This document shows positions 1-12,049 of a stretch of DNA of 64,000 nt, piece by piece. Source of the DNA: Pantoea vagans (GTDB lineage Bacteria > Pseudomonadota > Gammaproteobacteria > Enterobacterales > Enterobacteriaceae). The position numbers and the translations under genes are program-made. The stretch is from NCBI RefSeq assembly GCF_001506165.1, contig NZ_CP011427.1, positions 124,001-188,000 on the forward strand, given 5' to 3'. The notes under the pieces were generated by a model. The model searched no databases and was not told the origin of the DNA. It worked only from the letters and a program-made list of their open reading frames with translations. Position 1 is the first letter of the stretch. Every line of letters starts with the position of its first letter.

Positions 1-2229
1 CTGCTCTTTGCCACTGCTGCGGTTATTACCGCCGCGCGCATTGCTTTCGCCAGGTTGCTCATCCAGACGCATGGTGAGGGCAATACGTTTGCGCTGCATA
101 TCCACTTCCATCACCTTCACTTTGACAATGTCGCCGGCTTTCACCACTTGATGCGGATCTTCAACGAACTTGTCGGAAAGTGATGAGATGTGAACCAGAC
201 CATCCTGGTGTACGCCGATATCGACAAAGGCACCGAAGTTGGTGACGTTGGTGACTGCGCCTTCCAGAATCATGCCTGGCAGCAAATCATTCAGCGTTTC
301 TACACCTTCAGCAAACTGCGCGGTTTTGAATTCAGGACGTGGATCGCGGCCCGGTTTCTCCAGCTCTTTAATGATGTCAGTGACAGTCGGCAGACCAAAA
401 CGCTCATCGGTAAAGTCACGCGCGTTGAGGTCACGCAAACCACCAGGATTGCCCATCAACTCGTTCAATGCCTGCTCGGTTGCCGCCAGAATACGCTCAA
501 CCAACGGATAGGCTTCTGGGTGCACCGTTGAGGCATCCAGCGGGTTATCACCCTGGTTGATGCGCAGGAAGCCCGCACACTGCTCAAACGCTTTTGGCCC
601 AAGACGGCTGACTTTTAACAGCTGCTGACGGTTCTGGAAGCGACCATTCTCATCACGCCAGCTGACAATGTTCTGCGCCATCATGCGCGTCAAGCCTGCT
701 ACACGGGTCAACAGCGCCACCGAGGCGGTATTGAGGTCAACCCCTACGGCGTTCACGCAGTCCTCTACCACGGCGTCCAGTTTCTTCGCCAGCTGGCTTT
801 GGCTGACGTCGTGCTGATACTGGCCCACACCGATAGATTTCGGGTCGATTTTTACCAGTTCGGCCAGTGGATCTTGCAGACGGCGTGCGATGGAAACGGC
901 TCCGCGCAAAGAAACGTCTAAATCGGGGAACTCCAGTGCGGCCAGTTCAGAAGCCGAGTAAACGGAGGCGCCCGCTTCACTGACGATCACTTTCTGCGCG
1001 TGGATTTGCGGGAACTGCTTCTGCACGTCGAGGAAGAAGCGCTCGGTCTCGCGTGAAGCGGTACCGTTGCCGATGGCCACCAGTTCAACCTGATGTTTGG
1101 CACAGAGCGCGGCAATTGAGTTCGCTGCTTTTGCGACTTGTCCGGTGTGCGGATAAATCGTGTCGGTCGCGACTAATTTGCCGGTGGCATCCACCACGGC
1201 GACTTTTACGCCGGTACGCAGGCCTGGATCGAGGCCCATGGTCGCGCGCATGCCAGCCGGAGCAGCCATCAGCAGATCGTGCAGGTTGCGGGCGAAGACA
1301 TTAATTGCTTCATCTTCAGCGCGTTCACGGATGGTGCCCATCAGCTCGGTTTCGAGGTGCAGCAACACCTTGATGCGCCAGGTCCAGCTCACCACGGCTT
1401 TACGCCAGCTATCCGCCGGAGCGTTATTCAGTCGCAGTTGCAGGTGTTCGGTAATCAGTGTCTCTCCGTGGCTTTCACGGGGTGCTTCATCAAATTGCGG
1501 ATCGGCATTCAGCGACAGTTGCAGCACGCCTTCATTGCGACCACGGAACATCGCCAATGCACGGTGCGAAGGCACAGAACTCAGGGCTTCATGATGATCG
1601 AAGTAATCGCGGAATTTCGCGCCTTCTTCCTCTTTGCCTTCCACCACGCGGGACACCACGTGCGCATTCTTCCACAGATAATCTCGCACTTTCGCCAGCA
1701 GCGTTGCGTCTTCGGCAAAGCGTTCCATCAGGATGTAGCGTGCGCCGTCCAGTGCTGCGCGCACGTCGGCAACGCCTTTATCCGCATCGACATAACCCGC
1801 TGCCAGTTGTTCTGGGTCCTGTGAAGCATCGTGCCACAGCGTTTCAGCCAGCGGTTCCAGACCGGCCTCAATGGCAATTTGACCACGGGTACGACGTTTC
1901 TGCTTATAAGGCAGGTAAAGGTCTTCCAGCTCGGTTTTATTCAGTGTGTTATGGATCGCGCTGGCGAGTTCTGGAGTAAGTTTGCCCTGTTCGTCGATGG
2001 ATTTTAGAATCGACTGACGGCGATCTTCCAGCTCACGCAGATAGCCAAGACGGCTCTCAAGCTGACGCAACTGGGTGTCGTCCAGCCCACCGGTCACTTC
2101 CTTACGATAACGTGCGATAAACGGCACGGTGTTCCCTTCATCCAGCAAGCGAACGGCTGCGTCAACCTGGTCGGCGCGCGCCTTCAGCTCACTTGCGATA
2201 ATCTGGCTCAGTGAATCTTTCATCATCAT
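1..2229 (-). CDS. tex: Tex (YhgF) RNA-binding transcription accessory protein, 3' end cut off by window edge
   Basis: About 743 codons are present and the reading frame runs off the left edge; the E. coli protein has 773 residues, so roughly the last 30, a basic low-complexity tail, are missing. Reading inward from the start: a helical N-terminal region beginning [20 protein letters not shown], a YqgF/RNase H-like domain with [16 protein letters not shown], a helix-hairpin-helix region ([14 protein letters not shown]) and a C-terminal S1 RNA-binding domain ([20 protein letters not shown]). Tex binds nucleic acid and is linked to transcript turnover and expression control; its exact role in enteric bacteria is unsettled. 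Three consecutive ATG codons (2229, 2226, 2223) make the exact start uncertain by one or two residues. It is divergent from greB across about 200 bp, as in E. coli. Confidence 0.96.
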   Translation of the reverse strand, partial: MMMKDSLSQIIASELKARADQVDAAVRLLDEGNTVPFIARYRKEVTGGLDDTQLRQLESRLGYLRELEDRRQSILKSIDEQGKLTPELASAIHNTLNKTELEDLYLPYKQKRRTRGQIAIEAGLEPLAETLWHDASQDPEQLAAGYVDADKGVADVRAALDGARYILMERFAEDATLLAKVRDYLWKNAHVVSRVVEGKEEEGAKFRDYFDHHEALSSVPSHRALAMFRGRNEGVLQLSLNADPQFDEAPRESHGETLITEHLQLRLNNAPADSWRKAVVSWTWRIKVLLHLETELMGTIRERAEDEAINVFARNLHDLLMAAPAGMRATMGLDPGLRTGVKVAVVDATGKLVATDTIYPHTGQVAKAANSIAALCAKHQVELVAIGNGTASRETERFFLDVQKQFPQIHAQKVIVSEAGASVYSASELAALEFPDLDVSLRGAVSIARRLQDPLAELVKIDPKSIGVGQYQHDVSQSQLAKKLDAVVEDCVNAVGVDLNTASVALLTRVAGLTRMMAQNIVSWRDENGRFQNRQQLLKVSRLGPKAFEQCAGFLRINQGDNPLDASTVHPEAYPLVERILAATEQALNELMGNPGGLRDLNARDFTDERFGLPTVTDIIKELEKPGRDPRPEFKTAQFAEGVETLNDLLPGMILEGAVTNVTNFGAFVDIGVHQDGLVHISSLSDKFVEDPHQVVKAGDIVKVKVMEVDMQRKRIALTMRLDEQPGESNARGGNNRSSGKEQ

Positions 2230-2425
2230 TAACAATGCTTACACAGGGTTGGAAATAGGGGACAGTTATACGGATTGAGACTGCAAATTGCCAGCCGGGG
2301 GCAAGTGAATCCGTCTTTTTCTGAATGCAGCGCGCACATTGTTGGGCACGCCTTGCTGAAGGCTGAACAGTCGCTTATTGTTGGCTTCCTGACGACCTGA
2401 AATGCTGTTACCACGAGTAGATGTG
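2230..2425. promoter_or_regulatory. tex-greB divergent spacer
   Basis: This 196-bp gap separates the diverging tex and greB genes and must hold both promoters. I could not assign -35/-10 pairs with confidence. A 61-codon open frame on the minus strand here is rich in Cys and Pro, resembles no protein I know and is treated as spurious. Confidence 0.4.
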
Positions 2426-2914
2426 ATGAAAACTCAATTGATTACCCGCGAAGGCTACAACAAATTACGTGCCGAGCACGACCATTTGTGGAATGAAAAG
2501 CGTCCGGAAATCACCAAAATTGTCTCCTGGGCTGCGAGCCTTGGCGATCGCTCGGAAAATGCCGATTACACCTATAACAAGCGTCTGTTGCGCCAGATTG
2601 ATCGCCGTGTGCGCTATCTGCGCAAGTGCCTCGCCGATCTCAAAATCGTTGACTATGCCCCACAGCAGGAAGGCAAAGTGTTTTTTGGTGCCTGGGTGGA
2701 GGTGGAGAATGAGCAGGGCGAGGCAAAGCGGTTTCGTATTGTTGGGCCCGATGAAATTTATGGTGAAGGGATAAAAGATTACATCTCAATTGATTCGCCG
2801 ATGGCGCGCGCGTTGATCAAGAAAGAAGTGGATGACGAGGTGACGGTGAACACGCCAGAAGGACAAAAGATCTGGTTTGTGAACAGCATTGAATACGTTA
2901 AGGATACGGAATAA
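2426..2914 (+). CDS. greB: Transcription elongation factor GreB
   Basis: This 162-residue protein rescues backtracked RNA polymerase by inserting its coiled coil into the secondary channel and stimulating transcript cleavage. The N-terminal coiled coil is clear, with the acidic tip in SLGDRSENADY (about residues 39-49), where the conserved Asp and Glu coordinate the catalytic Mg2+. The C-terminal FKBP-like domain includes EGKVFFGAWVEVE and ISIDSPMARALIKK. A longer frame opens at 2402, but the family starts MKTxLxTREGY, so the ATG at 2426 is chosen. The central linker is slightly longer than in E. coli (YGEGIKDYI). It diverges from tex and converges on the yjbE-like gene. Confidence 0.97.
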   Translation: MKTQLITREGYNKLRAEHDHLWNEKRPEITKIVSWAASLGDRSENADYTYNKRLLRQIDRRVRYLRKCLADLKIVDYAPQQEGKVFFGAWVEVENEQGEAKRFRIVGPDEIYGEGIKDYISIDSPMARALIKKEVDDEVTVNTPEGQKIWFVNSIEYVKDTE

Positions 2915-2922
2915 AAAAGAGG

Positions 2923-2972
2923 CGGAGAATAATGGCTTGGGTAAAAAAGCCTTGGGCGCTACTTATTCTCCG
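2923..2972. terminator. Nested inverted repeat between greB and the yjbE-like gene
   Basis: A perfect 10-bp inverted repeat (cggagaataa at 2923-2932, ttattctccg at 2963-2972) encloses a smaller hairpin (ggctt at 2934-2938, aagcc at 2947-2951). It lies just past the greB stop codon and between convergent genes, so a bidirectional terminator is plausible. No long U-run follows on either strand. Confidence 0.4.
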
Positions 2973-3039
2973 GTGGCGAAATGGGCTGGCAGTAAAAAGG
3001 GAAAAGCGCCGTAGCCTTGCCGCGCTCTGAAGATACGAA

Positions 3040-3282
3040 TTATTTGCCGGGCGTGGTGGCTGTGGTGGTAGACGTGCTGCTTGAGCCTTTGTCACCCCCA
3101 CCCATGGTGGCTAATGCCACGCCAAGCAGTGCACCAACGGCACCGACGCCAATGGCGTCTGAGTTACCTTTAGCGGTGGTTGAGGCTTGTGCCCCTGCCG
3201 CTTCGCCCGCGCTGGTGGCAGCCTGCGCCTGAGAAAGGCTGGTCAGAACCAGTGCACTCAGCAAGACCATCGTTTTTTTCAT
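3040..3282 (-). CDS. yjbE: YjbE-like small secreted protein (exopolysaccharide-associated)
   Basis: This 80-residue protein has an N-terminal signal peptide (MKKTMVLLSALVLTSLSQAQA, cleavage expected after AQA at about residue 21) followed by a low-complexity mature part rich in Ala, Gly, Ser and Thr: GEAAGAQAS, GAVGALLGVALATMGGGD and a Ser/Thr tail ending TTTATTPGK. Signal peptide, ALATMGGGD core and Thr-rich tail match E. coli YjbE, the first product of the yjbEFGH operon implicated in extracellular polysaccharide production. A longer frame starts at 3369, but a good GGAG sits 10 nt before the ATG at 3282 and only that start gives a signal peptide at the N-terminus. The partners yjbF, yjbG and yjbH are absent here, and E. 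coli has no gene between greB and ompR. Family assignment rests on short low-complexity similarity. Confidence 0.75.
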   Translation of the reverse strand: MKKTMVLLSALVLTSLSQAQAATSAGEAAGAQASTTAKGNSDAIGVGAVGALLGVALATMGGGDKGSSSTSTTTATTPGK

Positions 3283-3795
3283 TTTTCTTTCTCCAAATAG
3301 ACGCAATATCTGCAGGAACTCGTGCAGTTTCTGAGATCCATGTCTGAGAGGAAAGTGATGTTTACTCACTGATTAATCTGTCTTTATTTAATACTGGACT
3401 TGATTGGGGCGGGTTTGGCAATGTTCCGAGAGCAGTCAGGTACCTAAAACAGAAAGTGCCAGATAATCTGCTGTGATTATCCCTATATCGAAAGATACTT
3501 CCCTGGTGACTTAAGCCAAATGGCGCGGCATAGCCACGTGCGTTGCGGCTAAAGGCAAAATGATCCAGACGCGAACAGAAAACCGCGTGAATTTTCAGAT
3601 AAGGGCTAAGCGGGTTGAAAGTACAGACAAAAAGCGCGAGACAATGCGCATTTCAGGGCTAAAATTAAATATAAGCTGCTGTTTAATATGCTTTGTAACA
3701 ATTTCGGCTAGAATATAAACCATTAATGACTGTCACATGTAGGCATCTTTTTTACACAATATTGGCTCAGGCAATGGCGCCTTTGGGAGTTGAAC
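3283..3795. other. Divergent regulatory spacer, yjbE-like gene / ompR
   Basis: This 513-bp AT-rich gap has no credible ORF. Near ompR, TAGAAT (3709-3714) and the overlapping TATAAA (3714-3719) are candidate -10 elements downstream of TTGTAA (3693-3698), but spacing is not ideal for any pairing. A good Shine-Dalgarno (GGGAG, 3785-3789) precedes the ompR ATG. About 190 bp upstream of the yjbE-like gene the minus strand reads TAGGGATAATCACA (within 3470-3490), which matches an RcsAB box at roughly 9 of 14 positions, too weak to claim. Confidence 0.5.
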
Positions 3796-5870
<2,075 letters not shown>

Positions 5871-5875
5871 AAAAA

Positions 5876-5949
5876 GTAGCGGCGCAATTTATTGCGCATC
5901 ATTCAGCGATATTACCGCTTCAGGTATGCGCGATAAATCGCGCCGCTAC
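5876..5949. repeat. Palindromic intergenic repeat, copy A
   Basis: The 74-bp element starts gtagcggcgc (5876-5885) and ends with its exact complement gcgccgctac (5940-5949), with inner arms around the aatttatt and ataaat cores. Copies B (27326-27383) and C (40964-41017) share the same termini. It lies between the convergent 3' ends of envZ and pckA, the usual place for REP-like or small MITE-like repeats. Confidence 0.85.
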
Positions 5950-5962
5950 CGAATTTGCGCCC

Positions 5963-5988
5963 AACGAGCCGCCTTCTGGCGGCTCGTT
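5963..5988 (-). terminator. Hairpin terminator of pckA
   Basis: A perfect 11-bp stem (aacgagccgcc at 5963-5973, ggcggctcgtt at 5978-5988) with a 4-nt loop lies four bases past the pckA stop codon. The following U-run is poor on both strands, so termination efficiency is uncertain. It could also help terminate envZ. Confidence 0.6.
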
Positions 5989-5992
5989 CATA

Positions 5993-7612
5993 TCACAACT
6001 GCGGGCCAGCCTGCACCAGCGCCTTACCTGCATCGTTATCGGTGTACTTCTCGAAGTTAGTGATAAAACGCTGCGCCAGATCTTGCGCGGCTTGCTGCCA
6101 TGCGGCTTCGTCCTGCCAGCTGCGACGCGGATCCAGAATCGCATCGTCCACCTGCGCCAGCGAAGTGGGCATCTGCAGGTTAAATACCGGTAGTGTCTTC
6201 GTCTCGACGTCATCCAGCTCACCCGTCAGAATCGCGTTGATAATGGCACGCGTCTCTTTCAGCGAAATACGTTTACCACTGCCGTTCCAACCGGTGTTCA
6301 CCAAATACGCTTGTGCCCCAGCCGCTTCCATACGCTTCACCAGCACATCAGAGTACTGCGTTGGGTGTAACGTCAGGAAAGCGGCACCAAAGCAGGCAGA
6401 GAACGTTGGAGTGGGCTGCGTGACACCGCGCTCGGTACCCGCCAGCTTGGCCGTAAAGCCAGACAGGAAGTGATACTGCGTCTGTTCCGGCGTTAAGCGT
6501 GAAACCGGCGGCAGCACACCAAAGGCATCTGCCGTCAGGAAAATCACGCGCCTGGCATGCCCGGCTTTAGAAACCGACTGCACAATGTTGTCGATGTGCT
6601 CAATCGGATAGGAGACTCGGGTATTTTCGGTCTTGCGGGCATCCGCATAATCAACGCTACCGTCGGCGCGGACCACTACATTCTCCAGCAGAGCATCACG
6701 GCGGATGGCGCGATAGATTTCCGGTTCGGCTTGCTCAGACAGATTGATGGTTTTAGCGTAGCAGCCACCTTCAAAGTTAAACACGCCATCATCATCCCAA
6801 CCGTGTTCGTCGTCGCCAATTAACTGGCGATCGGGATCGGTGGAGAGGGTGGTCTTGCCGGTACCAGACAGGCCGAAAAACACCGCGACATCGCCAGTTT
6901 TACCGACGTTTGCGGAACAGTGCATGGCAGCGATGCCTTTTAACGGCAGCAGGTAGTTCATGATGGCGAACAGGCCTTTCTTCATCTCACCACCGTACCA
7001 GGTGCCGCCAATCAGCTGCATGCGTTCGGTGAGATTGAAGGCGACAAAGTTCTCAGAGTGCAAACCCTGCGCCTGCCAGTCTGGATTCGTGCACTGTGCC
7101 GCGTTCATCACCACGAAATCGGGCTTGAATGCCGCCAGTTCCGCTTCACTTGGGCGAATAAACATGTTTTTGACGAAGTGCGCCTGCCATGCCACTTCCA
7201 TCACAAAGCGCACGCTGAGGCGGGTGTCCGGATTTGCGCCGCAGTAAGCGTCCACAACAAACAAACGCTTGCCCGAGAGCTGTGCGGTGCAGCGGTCTTT
7301 CAGCGCCTGCCAGGTTTCCTGTGACAGCGGCTGGTTGTCGTTCTTGCCGTTGCCGACGTCGTTCCACCACAGGGTGTCACGCGTGGTGTCATCCCGCACA
7401 ATGTACTTATCTTTTGGCGAGCGCCCAGTGAAGATGCCGGTATCCACGGCAACAGCGCCGCTCTGCGTCAGGATGCCTCGCGCATAACCTTCCAGTTCCG
7501 GGCGGGTTTCTTCCTGAAACAGCGTATCAAAGTCAGGGTTGTACACCACTTCCGTGGTGCCGCTGATGCCCAAAGTGGCGAGGTCTTGCGATGTCAGGCC
7601 GTTAGCGCGCAT
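5993..7612 (-). CDS. pckA: Phosphoenolpyruvate carboxykinase (ATP)
   Basis: This 539-residue enzyme catalyses oxaloacetate + ATP to phosphoenolpyruvate + ADP + CO2, the first committed step of gluconeogenesis. Family signatures are all present: the kinase-1a P-loop [11 protein letters not shown], the kinase-2 region [26 protein letters not shown], the substrate-side [10 protein letters not shown] and the late [15 protein letters not shown] longer frame opens at 7639, but an AAGGAG lies 8 bp before the ATG at 7612 and the family starts MRxNGLTxQ. It converges on envZ as in E. coli. The yhgE gene that lies between pck and hslO in E. coli is missing here. Confidence 0.98.
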   Translation of the reverse strand: MRANGLTSQDLATLGISGTTEVVYNPDFDTLFQEETRPELEGYARGILTQSGAVAVDTGIFTGRSPKDKYIVRDDTTRDTLWWNDVGNGKNDNQPLSQETWQALKDRCTAQLSGKRLFVVDAYCGANPDTRLSVRFVMEVAWQAHFVKNMFIRPSEAELAAFKPDFVVMNAAQCTNPDWQAQGLHSENFVAFNLTERMQLIGGTWYGGEMKKGLFAIMNYLLPLKGIAAMHCSANVGKTGDVAVFFGLSGTGKTTLSTDPDRQLIGDDEHGWDDDGVFNFEGGCYAKTINLSEQAEPEIYRAIRRDALLENVVVRADGSVDYADARKTENTRVSYPIEHIDNIVQSVSKAGHARRVIFLTADAFGVLPPVSRLTPEQTQYHFLSGFTAKLAGTERGVTQPTPTFSACFGAAFLTLHPTQYSDVLVKRMEAAGAQAYLVNTGWNGSGKRISLKETRAIINAILTGELDDVETKTLPVFNLQMPTSLAQVDDAILDPRRSWQDEAAWQQAAQDLAQRFITNFEKYTDNDAGKALVQAGPQL

Positions 7613-7880
7613 GTGGCTGCTCCTTAAATCGTACTTCATAGCATTTTATGTGGGGGATTCTGCGTCCTGCCTCGCATAGCCGGGCAGGGCAGATCGCGCG
7701 CAGTCTACACGTCTCGGCGGGCTGTAAAAGTGAGGATAGTTAAAAATGCGAGCTGGAACGTGACAAGCAGCGAAATCTGCCACTTAAGAAATTAAAGTCA
7801 GCGTAAATTAGTTAATTTTCGCCGGGAGTGATGGGGGAATGTCTGAAGAAATGCGGGCGGCATCACCGCCCGACAGAGAA

Positions 7881-8753
7881 TTAATGCACTTGATCGCTGT
7901 TGTTGGTTGGTGCATTGCGAATAGCTGCAATGTCTACCGCATCGTACACATAGTGCGAACCGCAATAGTCGCAATGCATATCGATTTTACCGTCTTCCTC
8001 AAGGATCTCGTCCACTTCCTCAACAGGTAACGTATTCAGCACTTCGCCGCAGCGTTCGCGTGAGCAGGTGCATTTGAAGCTGACTGGTGTAGGGTCAAAT
8101 ACCGTCGCTTCTTCCTGATGGTAGAGGCGCCACAGTACATCGGTCGCAGGCAGTTCGATCAGCTCTTCGCTCTTCACGGTTTCGGTCAGCGTGGCGAGAT
8201 GGTTGAAGTCATCCTGGCTTGATTCCTGCGCAGGCAACACCTGCAGCAGAATACCGGCTGCGCCTTTCTCGCTGGTGCGAATAAACAGACGTGTTGGCAA
8301 CTGCTCAGAGCGCATGAAGTAATCTTCGAGGCAGCCTGCCAGCGTATCCGCTTCCAGACCGACCACGCCCTGATAACGCTCGCCTTTTTCAGGTGAAATG
8401 GTGATCACCAGATAGCCGTTGCCGACCATCTCTTTCAGGCTGCTGCCTGGGGCAATCTCCGCGTCTTCTTTCACGCGCGCCACACCGCGCAGTTCCTGAT
8501 TATTATTGCCATTAATCACTGCCAGCGTCAGCGGGCCATCGCCCTGTAACTGCACAGTGATGTCGCCGTCAAATTTCAGCGTAGCGGTCAACAGGCTGGT
8601 CGCAACCAGCAGTTCACCCAGCAGGATTTTTACCGGCTCAGCATAGTTGTGGTCCTTGACGATTTCGCGCCAGGTTTCAGAAACGTTGACCAGCTCGCCG
8701 CGCACGGCGACGTTTTCAAACAGGTAACGGTGCAGTTGATCTTGAACAGACAT
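7881..8753 (-). CDS. hslO: Redox-regulated chaperone Hsp33 (HslO)
   Basis: This 290-residue cytosolic holdase is activated by oxidative unfolding. The N-terminal chaperone domain ([17 protein letters not shown] onward) is followed by the C-terminal zinc-redox switch: a CxC pair at residues 228/230 and a CxxC pair at 261/264 ([10 protein letters not shown]). The frame extends to 8786, but the family begins a few residues before [10 protein letters not shown], so the ATG at 8753 is preferred; a GAGAG precedes it. It lies 25 bp after hslR and probably forms a heat-shock operon with hslR and yrfG. Confidence 0.97.
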   Translation of the reverse strand: MSVQDQLHRYLFENVAVRGELVNVSETWREIVKDHNYAEPVKILLGELLVATSLLTATLKFDGDITVQLQGDGPLTLAVINGNNNQELRGVARVKEDAEIAPGSSLKEMVGNGYLVITISPEKGERYQGVVGLEADTLAGCLEDYFMRSEQLPTRLFIRTSEKGAAGILLQVLPAQESSQDDFNHLATLTETVKSEELIELPATDVLWRLYHQEEATVFDPTPVSFKCTCSRERCGEVLNTLPVEEVDEILEEDGKIDMHCDYCGSHYVYDAVDIAAIRNAPTNNSDQVH

Positions 8754-8778
8754 AGTGTTTCTCTCGTTGGGGCGGATA

Positions 8779-9180
8779 TTACTCATCGCCCGACAATTTA
8801 AATTTCATCAGATCGCGACGCTCTTTCTTATCCGGGCGGCGATCGGGATGCGGCATCGTAAGGGCGTTCATCTTGCGTGCCAGCGCGGTTTTCTCACGCT
8901 TCTCAATACTGGCGGCAGTTTCCGCGTACATCTCTTGCGCTTCACTGGCGGGGCGGCGTTGCTCACCAATCGCTGTGATGATGACCGTGCGCTCATCGTT
9001 GCCCTGACGCAGCGTTAGCTCGGCCTGCAATTCAACGATTTTGCTCGGTTTGCTGCGTTGACCGTTGTAATGCACTTTGCCGCCTTCGATCATTTCGCGG
9101 GCGATGGCGCGGGTTTTATAAAAGCGCGCAGCCCACAGCCATTTGTCGAGGCGGACGCCTTCGCTGGTTTTCTCTTTCAT
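8779..9180 (-). CDS. hslR: Ribosome-associated heat-shock protein Hsp15 (HslR)
   Basis: This 133-residue protein has an N-terminal S4-type RNA-binding domain ([20 protein letters not shown] to about residue 70) and a basic C-terminal helix ([17 protein letters not shown]). Hsp15 binds 50S subunits that carry stalled nascent chains and helps recycle them after heat shock. The open frame extends to 9288, but that extra segment overlaps yrfG and is not family-like; the start [14 protein letters not shown] at 9180 matches E. coli. It sits between yrfG and hslO in the same orientation, with short spacers. Confidence 0.97.
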   Translation of the reverse strand: MKEKTSEGVRLDKWLWAARFYKTRAIAREMIEGGKVHYNGQRSKPSKIVELQAELTLRQGNDERTVIITAIGEQRRPASEAQEMYAETAASIEKREKTALARKMNALTMPHPDRRPDKKERRDLMKFKLSGDE

Positions 9181-9193
9181 TGCGGCTCCTGCT

Positions 9194-9865
9194 TTAGCGC
9201 AGCGTTTCACACAACTGGCGATAGTCTCGCACTGCCGTATGACGCTGGAAAGTTTGATCGGGCCGACCGGAATCCGGGTTGCTGACACCTAAGCACCAGC
9301 GAATCCCCCAACGGGCAGCCGCATCCAGAATCGGCTCGCTGTCATCAATGAAAAGCGTGCGCGTACTGTCGAATGCAGTTTGCTGCTGAACGGCCTGCCA
9401 GAGACGTGGATCCTCTTTCGGATACCCAAAGGTATGGGTGGAAAGTAATAAATCAAGGTGGGCAGCTAATCCGGTCTGTTCCAGCTTCACATCAAGATTG
9501 TACGGGTGTGCATTGGTCAGCAAAATGGTGCGCTTGCCCGCAGCCCGCAGCGCCTGCAAAAAAGGCACTGTGTCATCACGCATCGCCGCGCGGTGGCGTT
9601 TTTCCCACGTCATGGCGCGGATATCCAGCGCCAACTCCTGTGACCAGTAATCAAGACAATACCAGTTTAGCGTATGCGCCACGGCTTGATACTTTTGCTG
9701 AATCAGCTGATGCGCTTCCGCCAGCGTGATGTCACGTTCGCGGCTCAGGGTTTCCGGAACATGTTCCAGCCAGAAATGGCGATCAAAGGCGAGATCAAGC
9801 AACGTGCCATCCATATCCAGCAGCACGGTATCGATCTCAGACCAGTTAAGCATTGGCATCTTCAC
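9194..9865 (-). CDS. yrfG: GMP/IMP nucleotidase YrfG (HAD superfamily)
   Basis: This 223-residue HAD-superfamily phosphatase, cytosolic, matches the E. coli purine nucleotidase YrfG throughout. Motif I is VLLDMDGTLLDLAFD (nucleophile and general acid Asp), motif II is ILLTNAHP, motif III Lys lies in TFGYPKEDPRLW, and motif IV is LFIDDSEPILDAA. The typical LNWYCLDYWSQELALDI cap segment is present. It is likely the first gene of the yrfG-hslR-hslO unit, 13 bp before hslR. An internal Met at position 4 is an alternative start. Confidence 0.95.
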   Translation of the reverse strand: MKMPMLNWSEIDTVLLDMDGTLLDLAFDRHFWLEHVPETLSRERDITLAEAHQLIQQKYQAVAHTLNWYCLDYWSQELALDIRAMTWEKRHRAAMRDDTVPFLQALRAAGKRTILLTNAHPYNLDVKLEQTGLAAHLDLLLSTHTFGYPKEDPRLWQAVQQQTAFDSTRTLFIDDSEPILDAAARWGIRWCLGVSNPDSGRPDQTFQRHTAVRDYRQLCETLR

Positions 9866-9907
9866 CCCCTAAAAACAGGGCGACAGGGTAGCACAGAAGG
9901 AAAGGGC

Positions 9908-12049
9908 TCAGAACAGGGAGCGCACGCTCTGCATAGTGCTGAGATTGTGGTTGAAGCACTTGTCGTAATATTGCTGGATTTCCACCATCCGTAGGCGATT
10001 TCGGTGAATGCGGCGCAGAGCCAGCAAGCCGTTGGTGACACCACAGAGAATCAGCACCAGCATCAACAAGGCGGTACCCAGATAGCGCCACTGCGCCATG
10101 GAGTCGGGTTCATTATGCAGCGCAATGTGACGCGTGCCGTTGGCGTCAGTGGTAATGCTGGTAATGATGCCATTGGCGGCGAATGGCGTATGTAACAGCA
10201 TGCCGGACATGCGTTGCAATTCACGCCACTGAGACGGCGCATCAAGGTCAAACAGCGAGACTGACGGCTGCGGCTGTGTCACCATCTGACGGCCCTCATC
10301 GCTGATAATCAGGAAACCACCGGGTGGTGGGCTATTCAACGTTTCCGCTGCGCGACGGGTTTCACGTGAGAAGAAAGTGGAGGTGGCGGTATTGACCAGA
10401 TTCTCCAGCGCTTCGGCGCTCACCGGACGCAGCAGAACGTTCATACCGTTGAGCTTGCCCGTATCTGCGCGATGGATGAGTGAATCCCAGTCTTTCGCAT
10501 TACCCAAGTTCACCAGCGCGTTCTTCAACCGCACACAGTCTTGCTGCTGGCTGCACAGATCCTGCGTTTTCAGCACCAGATCGGAGAAGTCATCCAGCAG
10601 AATCATGCCTGACTTTTGAATGGCAGAGGCGAGCTGCGGGTTGAGTTTAGGATCGGTATTGGTTTCCGGATGCAACTGGCGCGTGGTGGTATCCAGCAGC
10701 GCGGCAGCCTTATCAATGATGTCAGACTGAGGTTGCGGCAAAGGTGCTGCATTGTTCCAGTAAATCGCTGAGCAGTCGAACGGCATATAAGCATAGCTAC
10801 GATTGCTCTGGTAATTTCCTGGCACTGAACACATGCCGGTACCACTCACTTTCAGGTTGTCGCCAATGTGCAGCGGCAGTGCACTTAGCTTATCGACGCT
10901 ATTGACCTCAATGCTCTCTGTGCCTTTTACCCACGCGAGACTGAGCTTGATCGGCATGCCCAGTGGAATCCAGGTAAACAGCATCACCAGTACCAGCAGT
11001 GAACCACAGGCCAGCACCAGATTTCTACGCCAGCGCTGCACGGGGAAGTTGCGCACTTCATCATGGAGTGAGAGGAAGCGGCCCTGGCGCACGACCTGGC
11101 GGTTAAGGTAAATATCGACATCCGTCATCTGACCCAAGTCATGTGCAACGTAGGGCTGCCAGTGGGTCGGGTAAACTAAATCGATAATACCGAGTGAGAT
11201 GTTGCTCTGCTCCTGATTGGATTCACCAAACAGGCCCCAGCGTTTTGGCGCGCCGCGCAGGCAGTGCACTTCTCGCAATCCTTTCTCGCCAGGGAAACGG
11301 TAGAGGAACCATAAACTGGTGGCGATGATCAAGCCGGCGGGCAGGGCAATCCACACCATCAGGCTACCTGGCAGCACCAGACTGAGGAACAACAGCAAGA
11401 AAGCGAAACAGATCGCGACGGCTTCGCGTGTGCCGTCCGGACGTGACAAACGATACTCTTCGGGCGTTTCTTTACGCACCTGCAGCAATTCGACATTTTC
11501 ACTCTCTTCCTTGCGGATGGAGGCGTTCGTCGACATTGACCGCACCAATGGCGGCAGCGCAGGCTGCTCGATGGCATAGTTCACCAGTGAGTGACCGTTG
11601 AGAGAGATCACCAGCGGCATTGTCTGCGTGCGAATCAGTTCTACATAGTTCTCTTCAGCGATGTACTGTTCCCACAACGGAGGAAGATGGACTTCCACTT
11701 CATCCAGGTAATAGCGCCATTGATGGGCGTCATCGGTAGAAAGGCCGTAGCGGGTAATAGAACGCGTGACGGGATAGACATTGTTGCTTTGCGCGGTAAG
11801 CGTCAGGGCTTCTGGCTCTCGGGACTTCTTAGAGGAGCGGGCATCGCTGCGTTGTCGCTGTTTCGCCAGTGACGCAATGTAGGTTTCCACTGCACTGCGT
11901 TCTTCATCGGTGAGTTTACGGCAGGGCGGACTAATAAACGGCAGTGGTTTCGCCAACGGCGGACGATGCCGCATAGCGTACCAGTAGCCAATGCCTGCTA
12001 CTAATGAGCAGACCAGCATGACAGCCAGAATGATGATAAAAGTGCTCAT
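9908..12049 (-). CDS. igaA: IgaA (YrfF), inner-membrane repressor of the Rcs phosphorelay
   Basis: This 713-residue polytopic membrane protein (E. coli 711) holds the Rcs envelope-stress phosphorelay in check and is usually essential because unrestrained Rcs signalling is toxic. An N-terminal TM helix (about residues 3-25) and a cytoplasmic region precede two TM segments near 215-260 and another near 350. A large periplasmic domain follows, with several Cys (SGTGMCSVPG, MPFDCSA, DLCSQQQDC), before a last TM near 650-680. It reads leftward, divergent from nudE. The large gap (about 400 bp) suggests its own promoter. Confidence 0.96.
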   Translation of the reverse strand: MSTFIIILAVMLVCSLVAGIGYWYAMRHRPPLAKPLPFISPPCRKLTDEERSAVETYIASLAKQRQRSDARSSKKSREPEALTLTAQSNNVYPVTRSITRYGLSTDDAHQWRYYLDEVEVHLPPLWEQYIAEENYVELIRTQTMPLVISLNGHSLVNYAIEQPALPPLVRSMSTNASIRKEESENVELLQVRKETPEEYRLSRPDGTREAVAICFAFLLLFLSLVLPGSLMVWIALPAGLIIATSLWFLYRFPGEKGLREVHCLRGAPKRWGLFGESNQEQSNISLGIIDLVYPTHWQPYVAHDLGQMTDVDIYLNRQVVRQGRFLSLHDEVRNFPVQRWRRNLVLACGSLLVLVMLFTWIPLGMPIKLSLAWVKGTESIEVNSVDKLSALPLHIGDNLKVSGTGMCSVPGNYQSNRSYAYMPFDCSAIYWNNAAPLPQPQSDIIDKAAALLDTTTRQLHPETNTDPKLNPQLASAIQKSGMILLDDFSDLVLKTQDLCSQQQDCVRLKNALVNLGNAKDWDSLIHRADTGKLNGMNVLLRPVSAEALENLVNTATSTFFSRETRRAAETLNSPPPGGFLIISDEGRQMVTQPQPSVSLFDLDAPSQWRELQRMSGMLLHTPFAANGIITSITTDANGTRHIALHNEPDSMAQWRYLGTALLMLVLILCGVTNGLLALRRIHRNRLRMVEIQQYYDKCFNHNLSTMQSVRSLF

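Noticed and set aside
1279..1824. 181-codon open frame antisense to tex
   Set aside because: Lies wholly within tex and has random, Cys/His-rich composition.
2229..2414. 61-codon frame upstream of tex on the minus strand
   Set aside because: No homology, no ribosome binding site, occupies the divergent promoter region.
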